From: Castor canadensis | Lineage: Eukaryota > Chordata > Mammalia > Rodentia > Castoridae | NCBI RefSeq assembly: GCF_047511655.1 | Contig: NC_133395.1 | Span: forward strand, 75,634,158 to 75,698,157 | DNA length: 64,000 nt | Direction: 5' to 3' | Shown: one piece after another, positions 34,479-45,515 of the stretch | Numbering within the stretch: the stretch's first letter is position 1 | Layout of the letters: every line of letters begins with the position of its first letter | Position numbers and translations under genes: made by a program | Notes under the pieces: model-generated | Told to the model about the DNA's origin: nothing | The model's input: only the letters and a program-made list of their open reading frames with translations | Databases searched by the model: none

Positions 34479-34929
34479 AGCAGACACTTGTTCTAAGATG
34501 CTTCTAATGCAAACCTTTCTTCTGTACGCATACTTTCCCTCCTCTTTCTTCTTCCTCAGTTTCCCCAGACAGGGTAGGAGTGGGAGGGAAGGTGTGGAGG
34601 ACATGAGGGTACCCTGGATGCTTGCCAGCCACTCACCTAGCTGGCAAAACTTTCCACAGCAGTTGTCATTTTTGTCTTGCTTTGGTTTTGTTGGGGGAAA
34701 GTCCTTATTTCTTAATATTTTGACATTTAAAATACTTCTGCATGACTACTTTCCCCCAACCCCCACCTCAAGTCCTCATATTGGTTCTGTTTGTCATTAC
34801 TCCTTCTGCCTGGGCCACCAGCCTTTTCCAAATGTGGGTGACAAATCTCTCTGGGTAGGATCATGAAGCTACTGGCTGAAGTGGCTGACTGGAGTCATTG
34901 TCCCTCTGTTCCTCTGAATCTAGCAGCCT
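34479..34929. other. no gene recognised
   Basis: T-rich sequence inside a 153-aa plus frame (34405-34866) that runs out of the MLT1; not gene-like. Confidence 0.4.
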
Positions 34930-35090
34930 CCCTAGAGCAGTGCTGCTTAGACTTTAGTATTCAACATGTGTATTGGAGATGTTCTTAGAGCACAGATGCC
35001 ATGGTTTGGGTGGAGCTGAGATTCTGCATTTCTGACAAGCTTCAGAGGATACCAACAACGTGGGTTCTGGAACACATGTTCAGTAGGAAG
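34930..35090 (+). repeat. MER5-type hAT element, copy 1
   Basis: cagtgctgcttagactttag, gatgccatggtttgggtgga and gagattctgcatttctgaca follow MER5 order. Confidence 0.6.
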
Positions 35091-35169
35091 GACACAGGGT
35101 TGAGGTTCCAAGAAGGCCTGGAATCCATCCACAGCCTGCCACAGCACATAGCTCTAGGACAATCTTGTC

Positions 35170-35332
35170 GCTCCAAGTGCAGTCCCCAAGAAGCAACAAT
35201 GGCATATGCTGAGTACTTGTTAGGAATGCAGACTCCCAGACCTCACCCCCAGATGGACTGAATCAGAACCTACACTATAATGGTCTCCAGGGGATTCCTT
35301 TGCACATTGAACTTGGAGATGCACTGCCTTAG
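35170..35332 (+). repeat. MER5A element, copy 2
   Basis: ctccaagtgcagtccccaag, acttgttaggaatgcagact, gactgaatcagaacctacac and aacttggagatgcactgc cover MER5A almost end to end. Confidence 0.8.
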
Positions 35333-35510
35333 AGCCTGGTTCTCAATTTAGCATGCATCAGATACACCTGGAAAGCTTGTTAAGCAACATTGCTGAGCCC
35401 CTCCCCTCTGAATTTATGATTTACTTCACCAGCCCAAGAACTTGTATTTTCTAGCAAGGCCTGGTGACACTGCTGTGCTGACCCAGGACTCTGTGATGGC
35501 AGCCACTGTC
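35333..35510 (+). repeat. MER5A element, copy 3
   Basis: gcctggttctcaatttagca, gatacacctggaaagcttgt and gcccaagaacttgtattttc follow MER5A. It begins directly after copy 2. Confidence 0.7.
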
Positions 35511-36243
35511 TTAGAGTAGGCCTCAGCCTTGAGACTGGTGGTCAGAACAGTTCTACAATGGACCCCCGGGAAACACTTGTTCCTGCATTTGGGTTCTGAG
35601 ATCCATCGTTTTCTTAAACGCTGAATTTTTGTAATTTCATTTAAATAGTATATGCATTTTCATTTTATGGAATTTTTATAGGAAGAAACAACAGGTGCTG
35701 GCTGTGGCCCAAATTCTGTGTGTATGGGTCTCTATCCATCATCAAGAAAAGGAGAGGGTTTGAATGAAGATATAAATTCATTGCTTTAGCGCCAACTTTC
35801 CATCTCTCAGGTGAAGGCAAAAATTTAAAATGACTGAATCCTGACTTTTTCATCATTTCTGGGTCACATACATGATTTATTTAAGTCAGGAATGCAACTC
35901 TCTACAATACATCGTATAATGGGATAATAAAATTTCATTTCCTCCCTACTTTATTTATTGTAAAAACAATATTCTGAAATAGTGAAGTCAATTTTAGAGA
36001 TTAAAAACTTCATCTCACTAACACAACAGCTGTTTCATTTGGCGGCATTCCCTTCGTGTTGAGGGAATGATCTCTGAGTTTACACCCCTGTGTGTTCTGT
36101 ACCTTTAGCATCTGATCACAAACATGCCACCAGGAATAGAGAAATCAATGAGATCGCTCTGAAGTCACCACCATTAGCGTTGAACTTTGCTTGGCTAATG
36201 TGATAGAAACAGTTGGTACCTCGTGGGTGGTTTAAGTTATACA
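35511..36243. other. no gene recognised
   Basis: AT-rich unique-looking sequence. Confidence 0.45.
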
Positions 36244-36334
36244 TTTTGTTTTGTTTGGTGGTACTGGGATTTGAACTCAGGACCTCATACTTTCTAGGCA
36301 GGTGCTCTACCTCTTGAGCCACTCTGCCAGCCCA
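36244..36334 (-). repeat. ID-like SINE monomer
   Basis: ggtactgggatttgaactca, then gctctacctcttgagccact and ctgccagccc. Confidence 0.9.
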
Positions 36335-36734
36335 CTTGTGTATTTTATCATTAGAGATGCTGGCCATTTCTCCCATGTGTTTGCTTACACTACGCACTCA
36401 CTGCGTTTCCTTACCTGTGAATGGTCTACCATGTTTAATGGAAAAAGCCATTGCAAAGGGCCTAGCACACAGGCTGGTGGTCTTTAACAACCTCAATGAT
36501 ATTGACTTTCTCCTCTCTTAGTCTCACTCCTCCTCTGGGAAATCCTAGGGCAGTGGGAAGACTGAATGACAGTTTGTGACAAGGACTAGATCCGGTGTGT
36601 GGTGTATTGTAAGTGTTCTCGGCCCATCTGTTGGGGTTTGTTGATGTTCTAACTCTGATACTTCTCATTTTCACAATGACATTGTCACAAACACATTTGG
36701 AAGCAAGGTGACATCTTGTTGAAACCAGTAGCCC

Positions 36735-36965
36735 AGTCTTCCTCATTTGCAAAACTGATGATATGCTTCCTCAATAACTTGTGAGGATTTTTTTTTGTCT
36801 TTGGTGGCACTGGGGTTTGATTTCAGGGCCTCATACTTGCTAGGCGGGTGCTCTACTGCTTGAGCCATTCCACCATTTGTAAGGATTAAGTGAGATGATC
36901 CATGTGACACACAGCCTTGTACCTGGCATGTAGGAAACCTTCAGTGATGCTAGCTTATTATATGC
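36735..36965 (+). repeat. MIR SINE split by an ID insertion
   Basis: cttcctcatttgcaaaactg before and taagtgagatgatccatgtg with ttgtacctggcatgtagga after the insertion are consecutive parts of one MIR. Confidence 0.7.
36788..36872 (-). repeat. ID-like SINE inserted in MIR
   Basis: ggcactggggtttgatttca and gctctactgcttgagccatt. The host word is repeated on both sides (ttgtgaggatt and ttgtaaggatt), a target-site duplication with one change. Confidence 0.85.
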
Positions 36966-37390
36966 TTTGTCACATTTATAACTGAAAAGATTATTTTTCA
37001 ATTTTAATAATCTTGGCCAGATTGCTTTCCCCAAATTTAAAGTGGATCCCATTTAAATTTAGAGGAATATTCTGAACTTTGAAGTGAAAGACTTATTTGC
37101 ATTTTGAAAATCTCAAGCAACACATTGTACTAACCCTGTTCCCAAAGTTTCTGTTTCAGAAATAAGGAGAAAACATTTGTGGAAATAAGGACATTTGCAT
37201 AATGTCTAACAGAAAAAACTACAGTCAAGAAGAACACTTTTAAAAAATTTCTATTTGTTGGTGGCAAACACTGCTTTTTTTCCCCCCTCGTACATATATC
37301 AACAGAGTCCTGGGGGAATTTCATTCAACATTACAAAAATACTTCCAGGAGAGTTGGATCACCGTGAATGATTACAATTTGAAGACACAG

Positions 37391-37392
<2 letters not shown>
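36966..37392. other. no gene recognised
   Basis: AT-rich, no named features. Confidence 0.45.

Positions 37393-37440
<48 letters not shown>
37393..37440. repeat. (AC)n microsatellite, 24 perfect units
   Basis: 48 bases of uninterrupted AC. Likely polymorphic in length. Confidence 0.95.
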
Positions 37441-37442
<2 letters not shown>

Positions 37443-37489
37443 TTCCATATGTGCCTGAAAATAGAGGACAGTAAGGAAAACCCTTTTCA

Positions 37490-37720
37490 TTTTGTCCAAC
37501 ACAGCAATCAATAACAACACCTCGTGTGTCTAAAATGCTTTATGGTCTGCAAGGCAGTTTGCCATAAATTTTCTAGTTTGCTCTCACAATGGTCCACGGC
37601 AAGGTGAAGCAGGTTTTACAAGCCTTATATCAGAGGTGGGAACACCAGCCCACAAGGAAGTTCTGGCTCGTTTGAGATCTCACAGTGAGCAGTGGAGCTG
37701 GCCCCATCTGCAGGTACACA
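37490..37720 (-). repeat. MIR SINE
   Basis: aaatgctttatggtctgcaa, tttgctctcacaatggtcca, tatcagaggtgggaacacca and gatctcacagtgagcagtgg follow antisense MIR over its full length. Confidence 0.7.
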
Positions 37721-38444
37721 GGCTGTCACCATGTGACAACCAGCGCTACTGAAACACTTTGGTCTTGTCCAAACTCAGGGTAGGCTCAGAAAGCCCTTAC
37801 ACATAAAGCCCAGTCCAGCTTCTAAAGACAAGCTTTGCCTGTGAAGACAGTCACATGCTTACTGTCACTGAGAAAGATAAGATGGGTAAGTTAGTGTCAG
37901 CTGGTGCCATTCTACCAGAAGCTACCACTATGATTCACGTGGCCACGTCACAATGCACACTCCTTAGTTTTCAGGGACTTGAAGATCTCTCAGCTAAACA
38001 CTGGGTGTGTCTGTTAAACATACTGATATGGCATAGAACAGTACACAGATCTCTGCCCCAAGGACTTGGTGCTGTACCGGACGACTGGCTGAGTCACTGG
38101 CTTGATCCCTCTCTGTGGAGCCAGCAGAAAGGGCTTAGGACAGGCATGTTGTTGGTGTGGAGGAAGGATTTGTGAGGTGCCACTCCCCCTTCCCACAACA
38201 GATGATGTTTTTGTGCATTCTTTTGGCCATGTGACCTGGAGTAACCCTGTGAAACTAGTACCTAAGGCCCCACCTGATCCAATAGGATTATTGGCAAATG
38301 CTGGCTATTTCAAGCCAGGTTAGACAAATAGCCTTCTTAGTTATGTAAAAACTGATAATTGTGTGCTTATCTAGGTTTTATGCCATAGGCAGTTATTACC
38401 AACCATGAAGTTGTCCTTGCCAGGAAGATGCTATTGGCTATTGC
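37721..38444. other. no gene recognised
   Basis: A 106-aa plus frame (37855-38175) with no domain, signal or splice context. Confidence 0.4.
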
Positions 38445-38805
38445 ACCAGCTTGTTTTGTATCACTGTAATGAAATATCCAAGGCAGGCTAACTTTATAAA
38501 GAAGTTTCATAGTTCTGGAATTTCAGAGTCCAAGCAGCATGACACAGGCTGTAGTGAGGGCCCCCTCGGCTGTATCAAGTCATGGTAGATGGTAATGGTC
38601 TGATCACATGCAAGGAATTGAGTATATCTCAAAACAGGAAGCCAGAGAAAGACTGGCATCCCATTTCCCTTCCAAGGGAGGCCTCCAGTTGACCTAAGGA
38701 CCTCCCACTTGGTGCTTAAAGGTCCCACCACTTGCCAATATCACCATCCTGGGGACCAAGCTTCCAAAACATGAACCTGTGAGAGGGTAAATAACATCCA
38801 AACTA
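38445..38805 (-). repeat. MaLR-type LTR
   Basis: tttgtatcactgtaatgaaa, gacctaaggacctcccactt, cttaaaggtcccaccacttg, ggggaccaagcttccaaaac and catccaaactatggc follow an antisense MaLR-type LTR. Related to 3848-4180. Confidence 0.7.
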
Positions 38806-39959
38806 TGGCCTCCTGTTTCTGTATTTTCTGCTGCTTTCCTCCTGTCCTATCCTCTGGGAACTGCTGGGAACTCTGTGGGTCTAGAGAGGATGGTGCAGAC
38901 CAGGCTCCCCCATTCCTAGGCATGGCAGTTCCCATCTCTGAGGTCTGCTTCCTCAACAGTGAGTGGAGCTGACTGTTTATTCTCCTTCCAAAGGTAGGTA
39001 GGGCTAAGGTGGTAATGCGTGTGAAAGGGATGTTTTCCTGGAATTTCTTTTAACTTGATGTCTTTCAAATTATGACAGTGTGACACATTGGTTTTAGTAA
39101 GTTGCAGCATTTCAGAGATATAATATAACAAGAAGGTCATTATTGGTAACTTAGAGTCTCTACAAGCTTCTGCAGGCCAGTATACACATGGACTTGGGCT
39201 TGGAGCACTTCTTTCACTGAAACAGAATCACACTAGCCATGTGGGCAAACATGCCATCTGCTTTTCCATCTGATCATATTAACATCCCTATCAATCGGTG
39301 TCTATAAATTTAACTTAGTCTTTGTTTCCTTGATTTCTTAATAAATGCACACGCTCATACCTGTGTATTAAAGTGACCCATGAAATCATTTTGTAATATC
39401 TTTTCCTCCCCTCTCCCACTACCTCTAGTCACTCTTTCCCTGTATATCCTTTCTACCTTCCTCCATGCTCATATAATCATAAAATATTTACATGTATATA
39501 CATATATACTCTAAGATTTTTTCCATTATTTGTTAGAAAAAATGTCACAGTATGCATACTATTTTTTATTTCTGTCAATAAAATTTCATGAAAATACCTA
39601 CAATTTAACTGATTTCATGCATGAGTTTTAACAACTGTATTTTATTTTGTGTGTACTGATAAGCATATAGCACCCAGATCTTCAGGGAAAGCCCTGACTG
39701 ATGGTACTCACTGATGTCTGTGCCCTGAATATTTCCACCATGGTTGATTTCAAGCCTCTAACGTGTTGGCTGGGATAGTGGAGAGAGAAGATGCAGGCCA
39801 CATCTCTGGGGAAGGTTCCAGAAAACTCCCAGGAGGAAGCTCCACAAAGAATTCAGCTCCTCTCTATTGAGTGATACTCACTGTTTTCAGGTTTTCCTTC
39901 CTCGTGACAAAGACGGATGTGTCAAGCTATGCTCTTCAAATTGAGTCTTCTATTTCTAT
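38806..39959. other. no gene recognised; possibly L1-derived in part
   Basis: 39300-39660 is AT-rich with a pyrimidine block near 39410 that could be an L1M 3' UTR. No exon signal. Confidence 0.35.
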
Positions 39960-40265
39960 GTGCTAGCTAGAGTTCCCAGGAGTGAGATCGTTGGTTCATA
40001 AAAAATACAGATTAAAAAAAATAAATTCTGCTAAATTGTTTTTCAAACGGCTTTCTTCAAAAGCAGTTACATTTACTTTTCTGCCCTGGCTTTCCCTTCT
40101 GTGAGCAATAGTTTTTAGTGTTTTTTCATAATTGTTGTCAGTGGGATGGATTTGGAGTGGGGACTTGTTTATTGTTACTTATTTTTGGTTTCATATTTGA
40201 ATGTCATTTAATGTTTTGCCCACTTGCATTTGGCAGTTTAGTACATATCCTGGGTCCAAGATGCT
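39960..40265 (-). repeat. old L1 (L1M-type) fragment
   Basis: ggagtgagatcgttggttca, ctgctaaattgtttttcaaa and tttcatatttgaatgtcatt follow the antisense end of L1 ORF2. Confidence 0.6.
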
Positions 40266-40271
40266 GGGATT

Positions 40272-40345
40272 TGGGGCTGGGGGTGCAGCTCAGTGGTAGA
40301 GTGCATACTTAGCATATTCAAAGCCCTGGGCTCCACCCATCACCT
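40272..40345 (+). repeat. ID-like SINE
   Basis: ggggctgggggtgcagctca, gtggtagagtgcatacttag and gccctgggctccaccc. Confidence 0.85.
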
Positions 40346-40374
40346 CCATCCCCTGCCCAGCCCTCCTGCTGAAG

Positions 40375-40560
40375 ATGTCTGCAATATAATCACAGCTCTG
40401 CCACTCACTATTGGGTGACTGCTCTGTGCCTCAGTTTCTCCAGATGTACAATAAGAATGGAAATAGGACTTCACAGGGCTGTTGAAAATTGGATGACTCT
40501 GTGTGAAGCCTGTTAGCAGTGCTGTCATACATTAGCACTAGAAGAGTATTAGCTATTATA
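40375..40560 (+). repeat. MIR SINE
   Basis: cacagctctgccactcacta, ctctgtgcctcagtttctcc and agtattagctattata follow sense MIR. Confidence 0.8.
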
Positions 40561-41290
40561 TTCTATAAACTTTGTGGTTTAGCCTTTGCTCATTTTCTGT
40601 AGCTAGTTGATTTCTAAGTGCTCTTTACATGTGATAGATGTTAGTCTTTTATGATTTGCATTGAAAAAGTCAGTTGTATCTTTCATGATAACTTTTACTA
40701 TTTAAAAAAAGCCTCTTTTTGCATATAGTTAATTGTTTACTTTTTCTTTAAAAACTTCTGGGCTTTCTGATTCACCAAAGAGGCCTTCTCCTCTCCTGGA
40801 TTTTATGTATGTTCTACTAGATTTCCCTTAGAAGTGTTTACTGTTTTATTTCTTGTGTCTTAGTCATTAATTCAAATGGGATTTATTTTTGTTTAAGATT
40901 AGGCATTGAAGTCCAAACATTTTTTCTGATGAATAATGGTTGTGATAGTATCATTTATGAAGTTTCCCTATTGAACTTAATGTCACCTTTATTACATACT
41001 AAATTTGTTTTATGTTAGGATCTATATTTGTTTCTTTATTTTGTTCAATTGAACTACTATTTTTCTGTATTTCAACACCATGTTAATTTAATTACAGTGA
41101 TTTTCTAGTACGTTGTGATACCTGATTATAAAAATAGATAAAACTTCCCTCACCAGTCATTTCTGGGCTATTCTGAGTCATAGACTTTTTTATCTGGGGT
41201 CTCTGTCCTATTATAATTGTTCTTAAGTATCTTACAAATTTTGTTATGGTTTTCCTTTCATATTTCTAAGTTCTTATTACTATAAAAAGC
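40561..41290 (-). repeat. old L1 (L1M-type) ORF2 fragment
   Basis: gtgctctttacatgtgatag, attcaaatgggatttatttt, gaagtccaaacatttttttc-like sequence and ttcaattgaactactatttt follow antisense L1 ORF2. Confidence 0.65.
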
Positions 41291-41295
41291 TATTC

Positions 41296-41360
41296 ATATA
41301 TATATATATATATATATAAAACATGTAACATTTATATTATATACACACACACACACACAT
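41296..41360. repeat. (AT)n and (AC)n microsatellites
   Basis: (AT)n at 41296-41318 and (AC)n at 41343-41359, separated by AT-rich sequence. Confidence 0.9.
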
Positions 41361-41366
41361 ATATAC

Positions 41367-41815
41367 ACAGTTGGTCCTCCATACTTGTTGGTTCTTTTAT
41401 TTATTTTTGAGACAGAATCTCCCTATGGTGCCCAGGCTGGCCTTGAACTCCTGGACTCAAATGATTCTCCAGCTTCAGCCTCCCAAGTAGCTGGGATTAC
41501 AGGTGCCTGCCACCATGCTGGAGCCTGTATCCATACATTCAACCAACTGTGGATTGAAAATGTTCAGAAAAAAATTACATCTCTATTGAACATTCACAGA
41601 CTTTTTTCTTTGTCATCATTCCCTAAACAAAACAGTGTGACAGCTATTTTTGTAGCATTTACATTGCATTAAGTATTAGAAGTAACCTAGGGATGATTTA
41701 AAGTATACAGTCATATATAAATACTACACCATTTTACAAAAAGGATTTGAGTTTATTTTGGCATCCATGGGGATCCTGGAGCCAGTCTCCCATGGGTACT
41801 GGGAACAACTGCATG
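41367..41815 (+). mobile_element. Tigger-class (MER2-like) transposon
   Basis: Left end cagttggtcctccatac, internal ttcaaccaactgtggattga and gatgatttaaagtatacagt, and right end gtactgggaacaactg. The ends are inverted repeats starting CAGTTG. A B1 monomer is inserted near the left end. Confidence 0.8.
41396..41524 (-). repeat. B1-like monomer inserted in the transposon
   Basis: ttttgagacagaatctccct, gcccaggctggccttgaact and gtagctgggattacaggtgc. Confidence 0.9.
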
Positions 41816-41892
41816 TATACACACATATGCATACACACATGTGTATATATACATATATGTGTGTACATATGTGTGTATGTATATACACACAC
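41815..41892. repeat. alternating TG/TA/CA tract
   Basis: About 75 bases of nearly strict purine-pyrimidine alternation, self-complementary in part (acacatgtgtatatatacat). Confidence 0.85.
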
Positions 41893-42010
41893 AGAGTGTT
41901 AGTGGTTTTATTACATTACTTTTGTATCTAGCCATATTATCAAATTCCTATTAATTCTATTCTATTATTCTATTAATTCCTATTAATTCTAGTAGTTTTT
42001 AACAGGTTAT

Positions 42011-42131
42011 TTATTATTATTATTATTGAGACATAGTCTTGCTATGTAACCCAGGCTGGTCTGGAACTTGTGGTCCTTCCACATCAGCCACCCGAGTGCT
42101 GGAATTACAGTCATGGGCCAATACGCTGGTC
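42011..42131 (-). repeat. B1-like monomer
   Basis: A (TTA)n tail, then gagacatagtcttgctatgt, aacccaggctggtctggaac and cgagtgctggaattacagtc. Confidence 0.85.
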
Positions 42132-42164
42132 AGATTCTTGTAGTTTTAAATATTTTCTCTTGAT

Positions 42165-42540
42165 ATGTTAGCATTACCCCTCCAGCCCTCCCCCTCGGCT
42201 GGTGGAGGATGAGTAAGGAAGCCATGTGATAAAGGCGTGGATTTATTGAGTCAGCCAGGAGTTTAATCTGGGGAGTGCCCAGGATTACCTTGCCTCAGAG
42301 CAAGACAGCTGGAATATTTATGCCCACACCAGCAGGCATTGGTCAGTGGGGGCAGGGATCTGCCATGCTTCTTGCACCTTTCCATGAGGTGTCTTGAAGG
42401 CAGTAGAAGATAAAACCAAGATCTGGGCGTCTCTTACAGCTCAAGGCAACTCCCTACCACAAGCTGGAAATTTCCTGCATGTCATACTGTGCTTTAAACA
42501 TCACATGAGTTTTGCATTCTATTCCATGTCTAATTTTTAT
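42165..42540 (-). repeat. possible LTR relic
   Basis: ggcgtggatttattgagtca contains an antisense AATAAA and is followed by a GC-richer block, as in an antisense LTR. Family not assigned. Confidence 0.25.
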
Positions 42541-42925
42541 TAAGAAAATGCTACTTTCAGTAATTTCACAATAAGTTTTTTCTTAAAATAGCAACGATCA
42601 TGGACCTTGGCAGGAAGATGACCTCCATGTCCCTGGTGACCTGAAGTGGTCCAGTACAGCAGTTCTGGACAATGCAGGGGAGTGGCTGGGTTCCTGCCCA
42701 AGCATGAATTCCATGGTGGAACTCCAAGCTCCATGCCTCCAAAACCCAGCTGTTCATCTCATCACCCACCACATCTCCTTCTTCTCATGTCAGTCCTTTC
42801 CAAGGGCGCGGTGTCTGTACACCCTGTGATGTTTCCCCATGGATCTCTCCTTTCCTTCTTCTAGGTACTGGCCCACTGAGTGCCTCCTCTTCCTCACTGC
42901 TACTGTCAGCTCCATAAAATGGGTC

Positions 42926-42926
<1 letters not shown>
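42541..42926. other. no gene recognised
   Basis: Short overlapping open frames only. Confidence 0.45.

Positions 42927-42970
<44 letters not shown>
42927..42970. repeat. (TG)n microsatellite, 22 perfect units
   Basis: 44 bases of uninterrupted TG. Confidence 0.95.
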
Positions 42971-42977
<7 letters not shown>

Positions 42978-43530
42978 GCGCTTGTGGGATTGGGAAGGTG
43001 AATGGAGGAAAGGAAGGATGTGCTTTGTATGCATATATGATATAGAACCTTTTGCAATTGTTTTAGGTGGAGTGGGGAGGAGGCTGAGGGGAAAGATGGT
43101 AGGGATGAACTAACCAATATCTGAAGTAAAGCTATTCAGAAGTGTCACAAAGAATCTCCCTTGTACAGTTAATGTAGACAAATAAAAATGAGAAAAAGAG
43201 CCTAACATCTCCCCATGTAAAGGAGTCATTTGAAACTGTCCCTTGCTTCCTTCTCTAATCCTTTTTTTCTTTAGGCTCTTGTTGACTGACTGTAGGACAG
43301 CAACATCTATTGATTGATTCCCACCAGAAGAGGAAGGAAGACACACTTGTGGGTGACATTGACCCCACCTAGTGCATGGACTCCCTCTCCCTTTTTTTCT
43401 TGAGTTCTGCAATCTAGGGAGGAATAAGTCTATCATATTCCCACTTTGTTCAGCCATATTTTATCAAAAATCCAATGTATATGTGTAAGACACAGAGACA
43501 CAATAGATTACCAATAACTGAAAGTTGTCT
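42971..43530. other. no gene recognised
   Basis: A 115-aa minus frame (43110-43457) without features. Confidence 0.4.
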
Positions 43531-43622
43531 CTTAGCTAGTGTGAGGCTCATAGCCTCACACTAGCTAAGTGTTTCATGGCCTTAGCTCATAGCCTCACAC
43601 TAGCTAAGTGTTTCATGGCCTT
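43531..43622. repeat. perfect hairpin fused to 39-bp tandem duplication
   Basis: The left arm cttagctagtgtgaggct (43531-43548) and right arm agcctcacactagctaag (43552-43569) are exact reverse complements around the loop CAT. From 43546 a unit of period 39 occurs twice with no mismatch over 38 bases (43546-43583, 43585-43622), so the right arm is also duplicated. Perfect identity suggests a recent template-switch event. Confidence 0.95.
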
Positions 43623-43724
43623 GAAACTGAGTGGCCAGCCCATGCCAGAAATAAACACGGTTATGGAGAGGAGGAAGCCAAACTGAGCAAGAAAATTTCC
43701 TGGGAATTTTAGTCCAGGAAAACT

Positions 43725-44151
43725 CATTTTTATTAGCATATATTAATTATACAAAGTGATTGGTTTCGAGTGATACTTCCAGACGTGAGCATAATGTACC
43801 CAGGTCATGTCTACCCCTCTATTGCTCTTTTTCATCCCCCTCCATCAGACCCCATTTCTAACTCACTTGCAGTTTTCAAAATGGGGTTTAGTTTGATCTT
43901 TTCATGTATGCATGCAATGTACTTTGAGCCTATTCTCCCCCATCACTCTCTCTTTTCCCCTTTCACCTCCTGCTCTTGTCCCTGCCAAAGTCCGCCTTTT
44001 ATATTCGTGTCCTTTATATGCTAGGTCTAGATTCCATGTATGAAAGAAACATGCAGTATTTGTGTTCTGAGTCTGATGAGGATCTCCAGTTCCATCCATT
44101 TTTCCTTTAAATGACATAATTTCATTCTTCTTTATGGCTGAATAATACTTC

Positions 44152-44185
<34 letters not shown>

Positions 44186-44465
44186 ATTTCCTTTATCCAT
44201 TCATTGGTTGATGGGCACCTAGGCTGATTCCTTATTTTGGCTGTTGTGAGTAGTGCTTTTATAAACATGGATGTGCAGGTGTCCTGACTATATATTGACT
44301 TTCATTCCTTCAGGTGGATGCCCAGGAGTGGCATAGCAGGATCATATGGCAGCTCTATTTTTAGTTTTTGAGGAACCTCCACACTGATTTCCCTAATGGC
44401 TATACTAATTTACATTCCCATCAACAGTGTATGAGGGTTCTTTTTAGCCCTCTGCATCTTATCTC
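43725..44465 (-). repeat. L1 3' end
   Basis: gttttcaaaatggggtttag, gtccgccttttatattcgtg, ctccagttccatccattttt, tatccattcattggttgatg and ttcccatcaacagtgtatga follow an antisense L1 3' UTR and ORF2 end. This subfamily is older than the copies at 57.8-63.9 kb. A (TG)n run interrupts it. Confidence 0.8.
44154..44182. repeat. (TG)n microsatellite within L1
   Basis: TG repeat of about 14 units. Confidence 0.95.
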
Positions 44466-44469
44466 ACAT

Positions 44470-45000
44470 CGACCAGTACCCTGAAACAACCTGAACCAGG
44501 TCCAAAGGGCTATCAACGCCCTCAGGCAGCAGACCTAGCTTACCTCACACCAGCTGGTACTGCAAAGCAAAGCCCCAAAGGCTACTTGACCTCAAACATG
44601 GATACAGAAAATTCCTGGTGTTAACTCATGTGACACATCTCAGCTGGAGCCCTTGGCTTTCCCCTAAACTAAACCAGTCAAACAAACAAACCCCACCAAA
44701 AAAACAGGGGCAGAAATTGGTACAAATAAAAAAGCAAAACAGGTTTATTCAAAGCCAGTCTGAAAAAACAGAGAAGACCACCAACCCCAAATCTATAGCA
44801 GGGAGTTTTGGGGCATACAGAGATTTCATGGGATCAAAAAACGGGAATCCAGAGAGACAATGGAGGGAGTCCCTACACTGGTTAGGGTCTGCCATGTACA
44901 CATGGACTTCACTGTCCTGAGGTCAGTCAACCAGAACCTGAGAAAGGACCTCTCTTCTGCAAGAAGGATGAAGGAGAGGGAAGCAGGGAACAGTTACAAA
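44470..45000 (-). repeat. possible ERV LTR relic
   Basis: aacaggtttattcaaagcca carries an antisense AATAAA and the sequence to its right resembles an antisense LTR U3. Family not assigned. Confidence 0.3.
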
Positions 45001-45254
45001 TGAACCCCTGTCACCCCCAGATCTCCATTCTTGCCTTCCTCAACCTTTCTCCTCACAGTCATGTAGATTTGTTTCTAAATGTCTCTGGTTACCTCCTTGT
45101 CTTCCACAGAACAGCAGACCCATGACTGCTAATGTAGCACATGCCATATCTCATTCAGTCCTCCTGTCCATCCACCCCTCCCTCAATTAGCTATAGTCTC
45201 AGCTTTGTCCTATTGCTCACCATTCCTAACTACTGTCACATGTAGATTCAAAAA
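45001..45254. other. no gene recognised
   Basis: Pyrimidine-rich; no features. Confidence 0.4.
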
Positions 45255-45515
45255 AATTGTACCATCTCTTCAAGACTCAGGCCAAACGCCCCCTTCTCCT
45301 TGACCTTCCTGGACTCTTACGGGCTTTCTTCCCCACCTGCAGAGGTCATCACTTCTTTCTTGTTTCTGTTACACTGCATGAATGTCTATCCTCACCAGCA
45401 TCCTGCATCCCAGGTTTCTATCTGTGTGTCTGCCTGTCTTACAGACTCCCAGACAGTGAAGATGGAGCTCTATCTTACTCCTCTCTGTTTTCAGGGCCCA
45501 GTACAATGCACAAAG
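45255..45515 (+). repeat. L2 3' region
   Basis: tcttcaagactcaggccaaa, gttacactgcatgaatgtct and cagggcccagtacaatgca follow L2. It underlies the start of the 220-aa frame 45257-45919, so that frame is unlikely to be a gene. Confidence 0.65.

Noticed and set aside
37393-37440. Possible CRISPR-like or satellite array
   Set aside because: It is a simple (AC)n run with no spacer structure.
42785-43117. Frames with long Val-Cys or Thr-His repeats
   Set aside because: They are translations of the (TG)n microsatellite.
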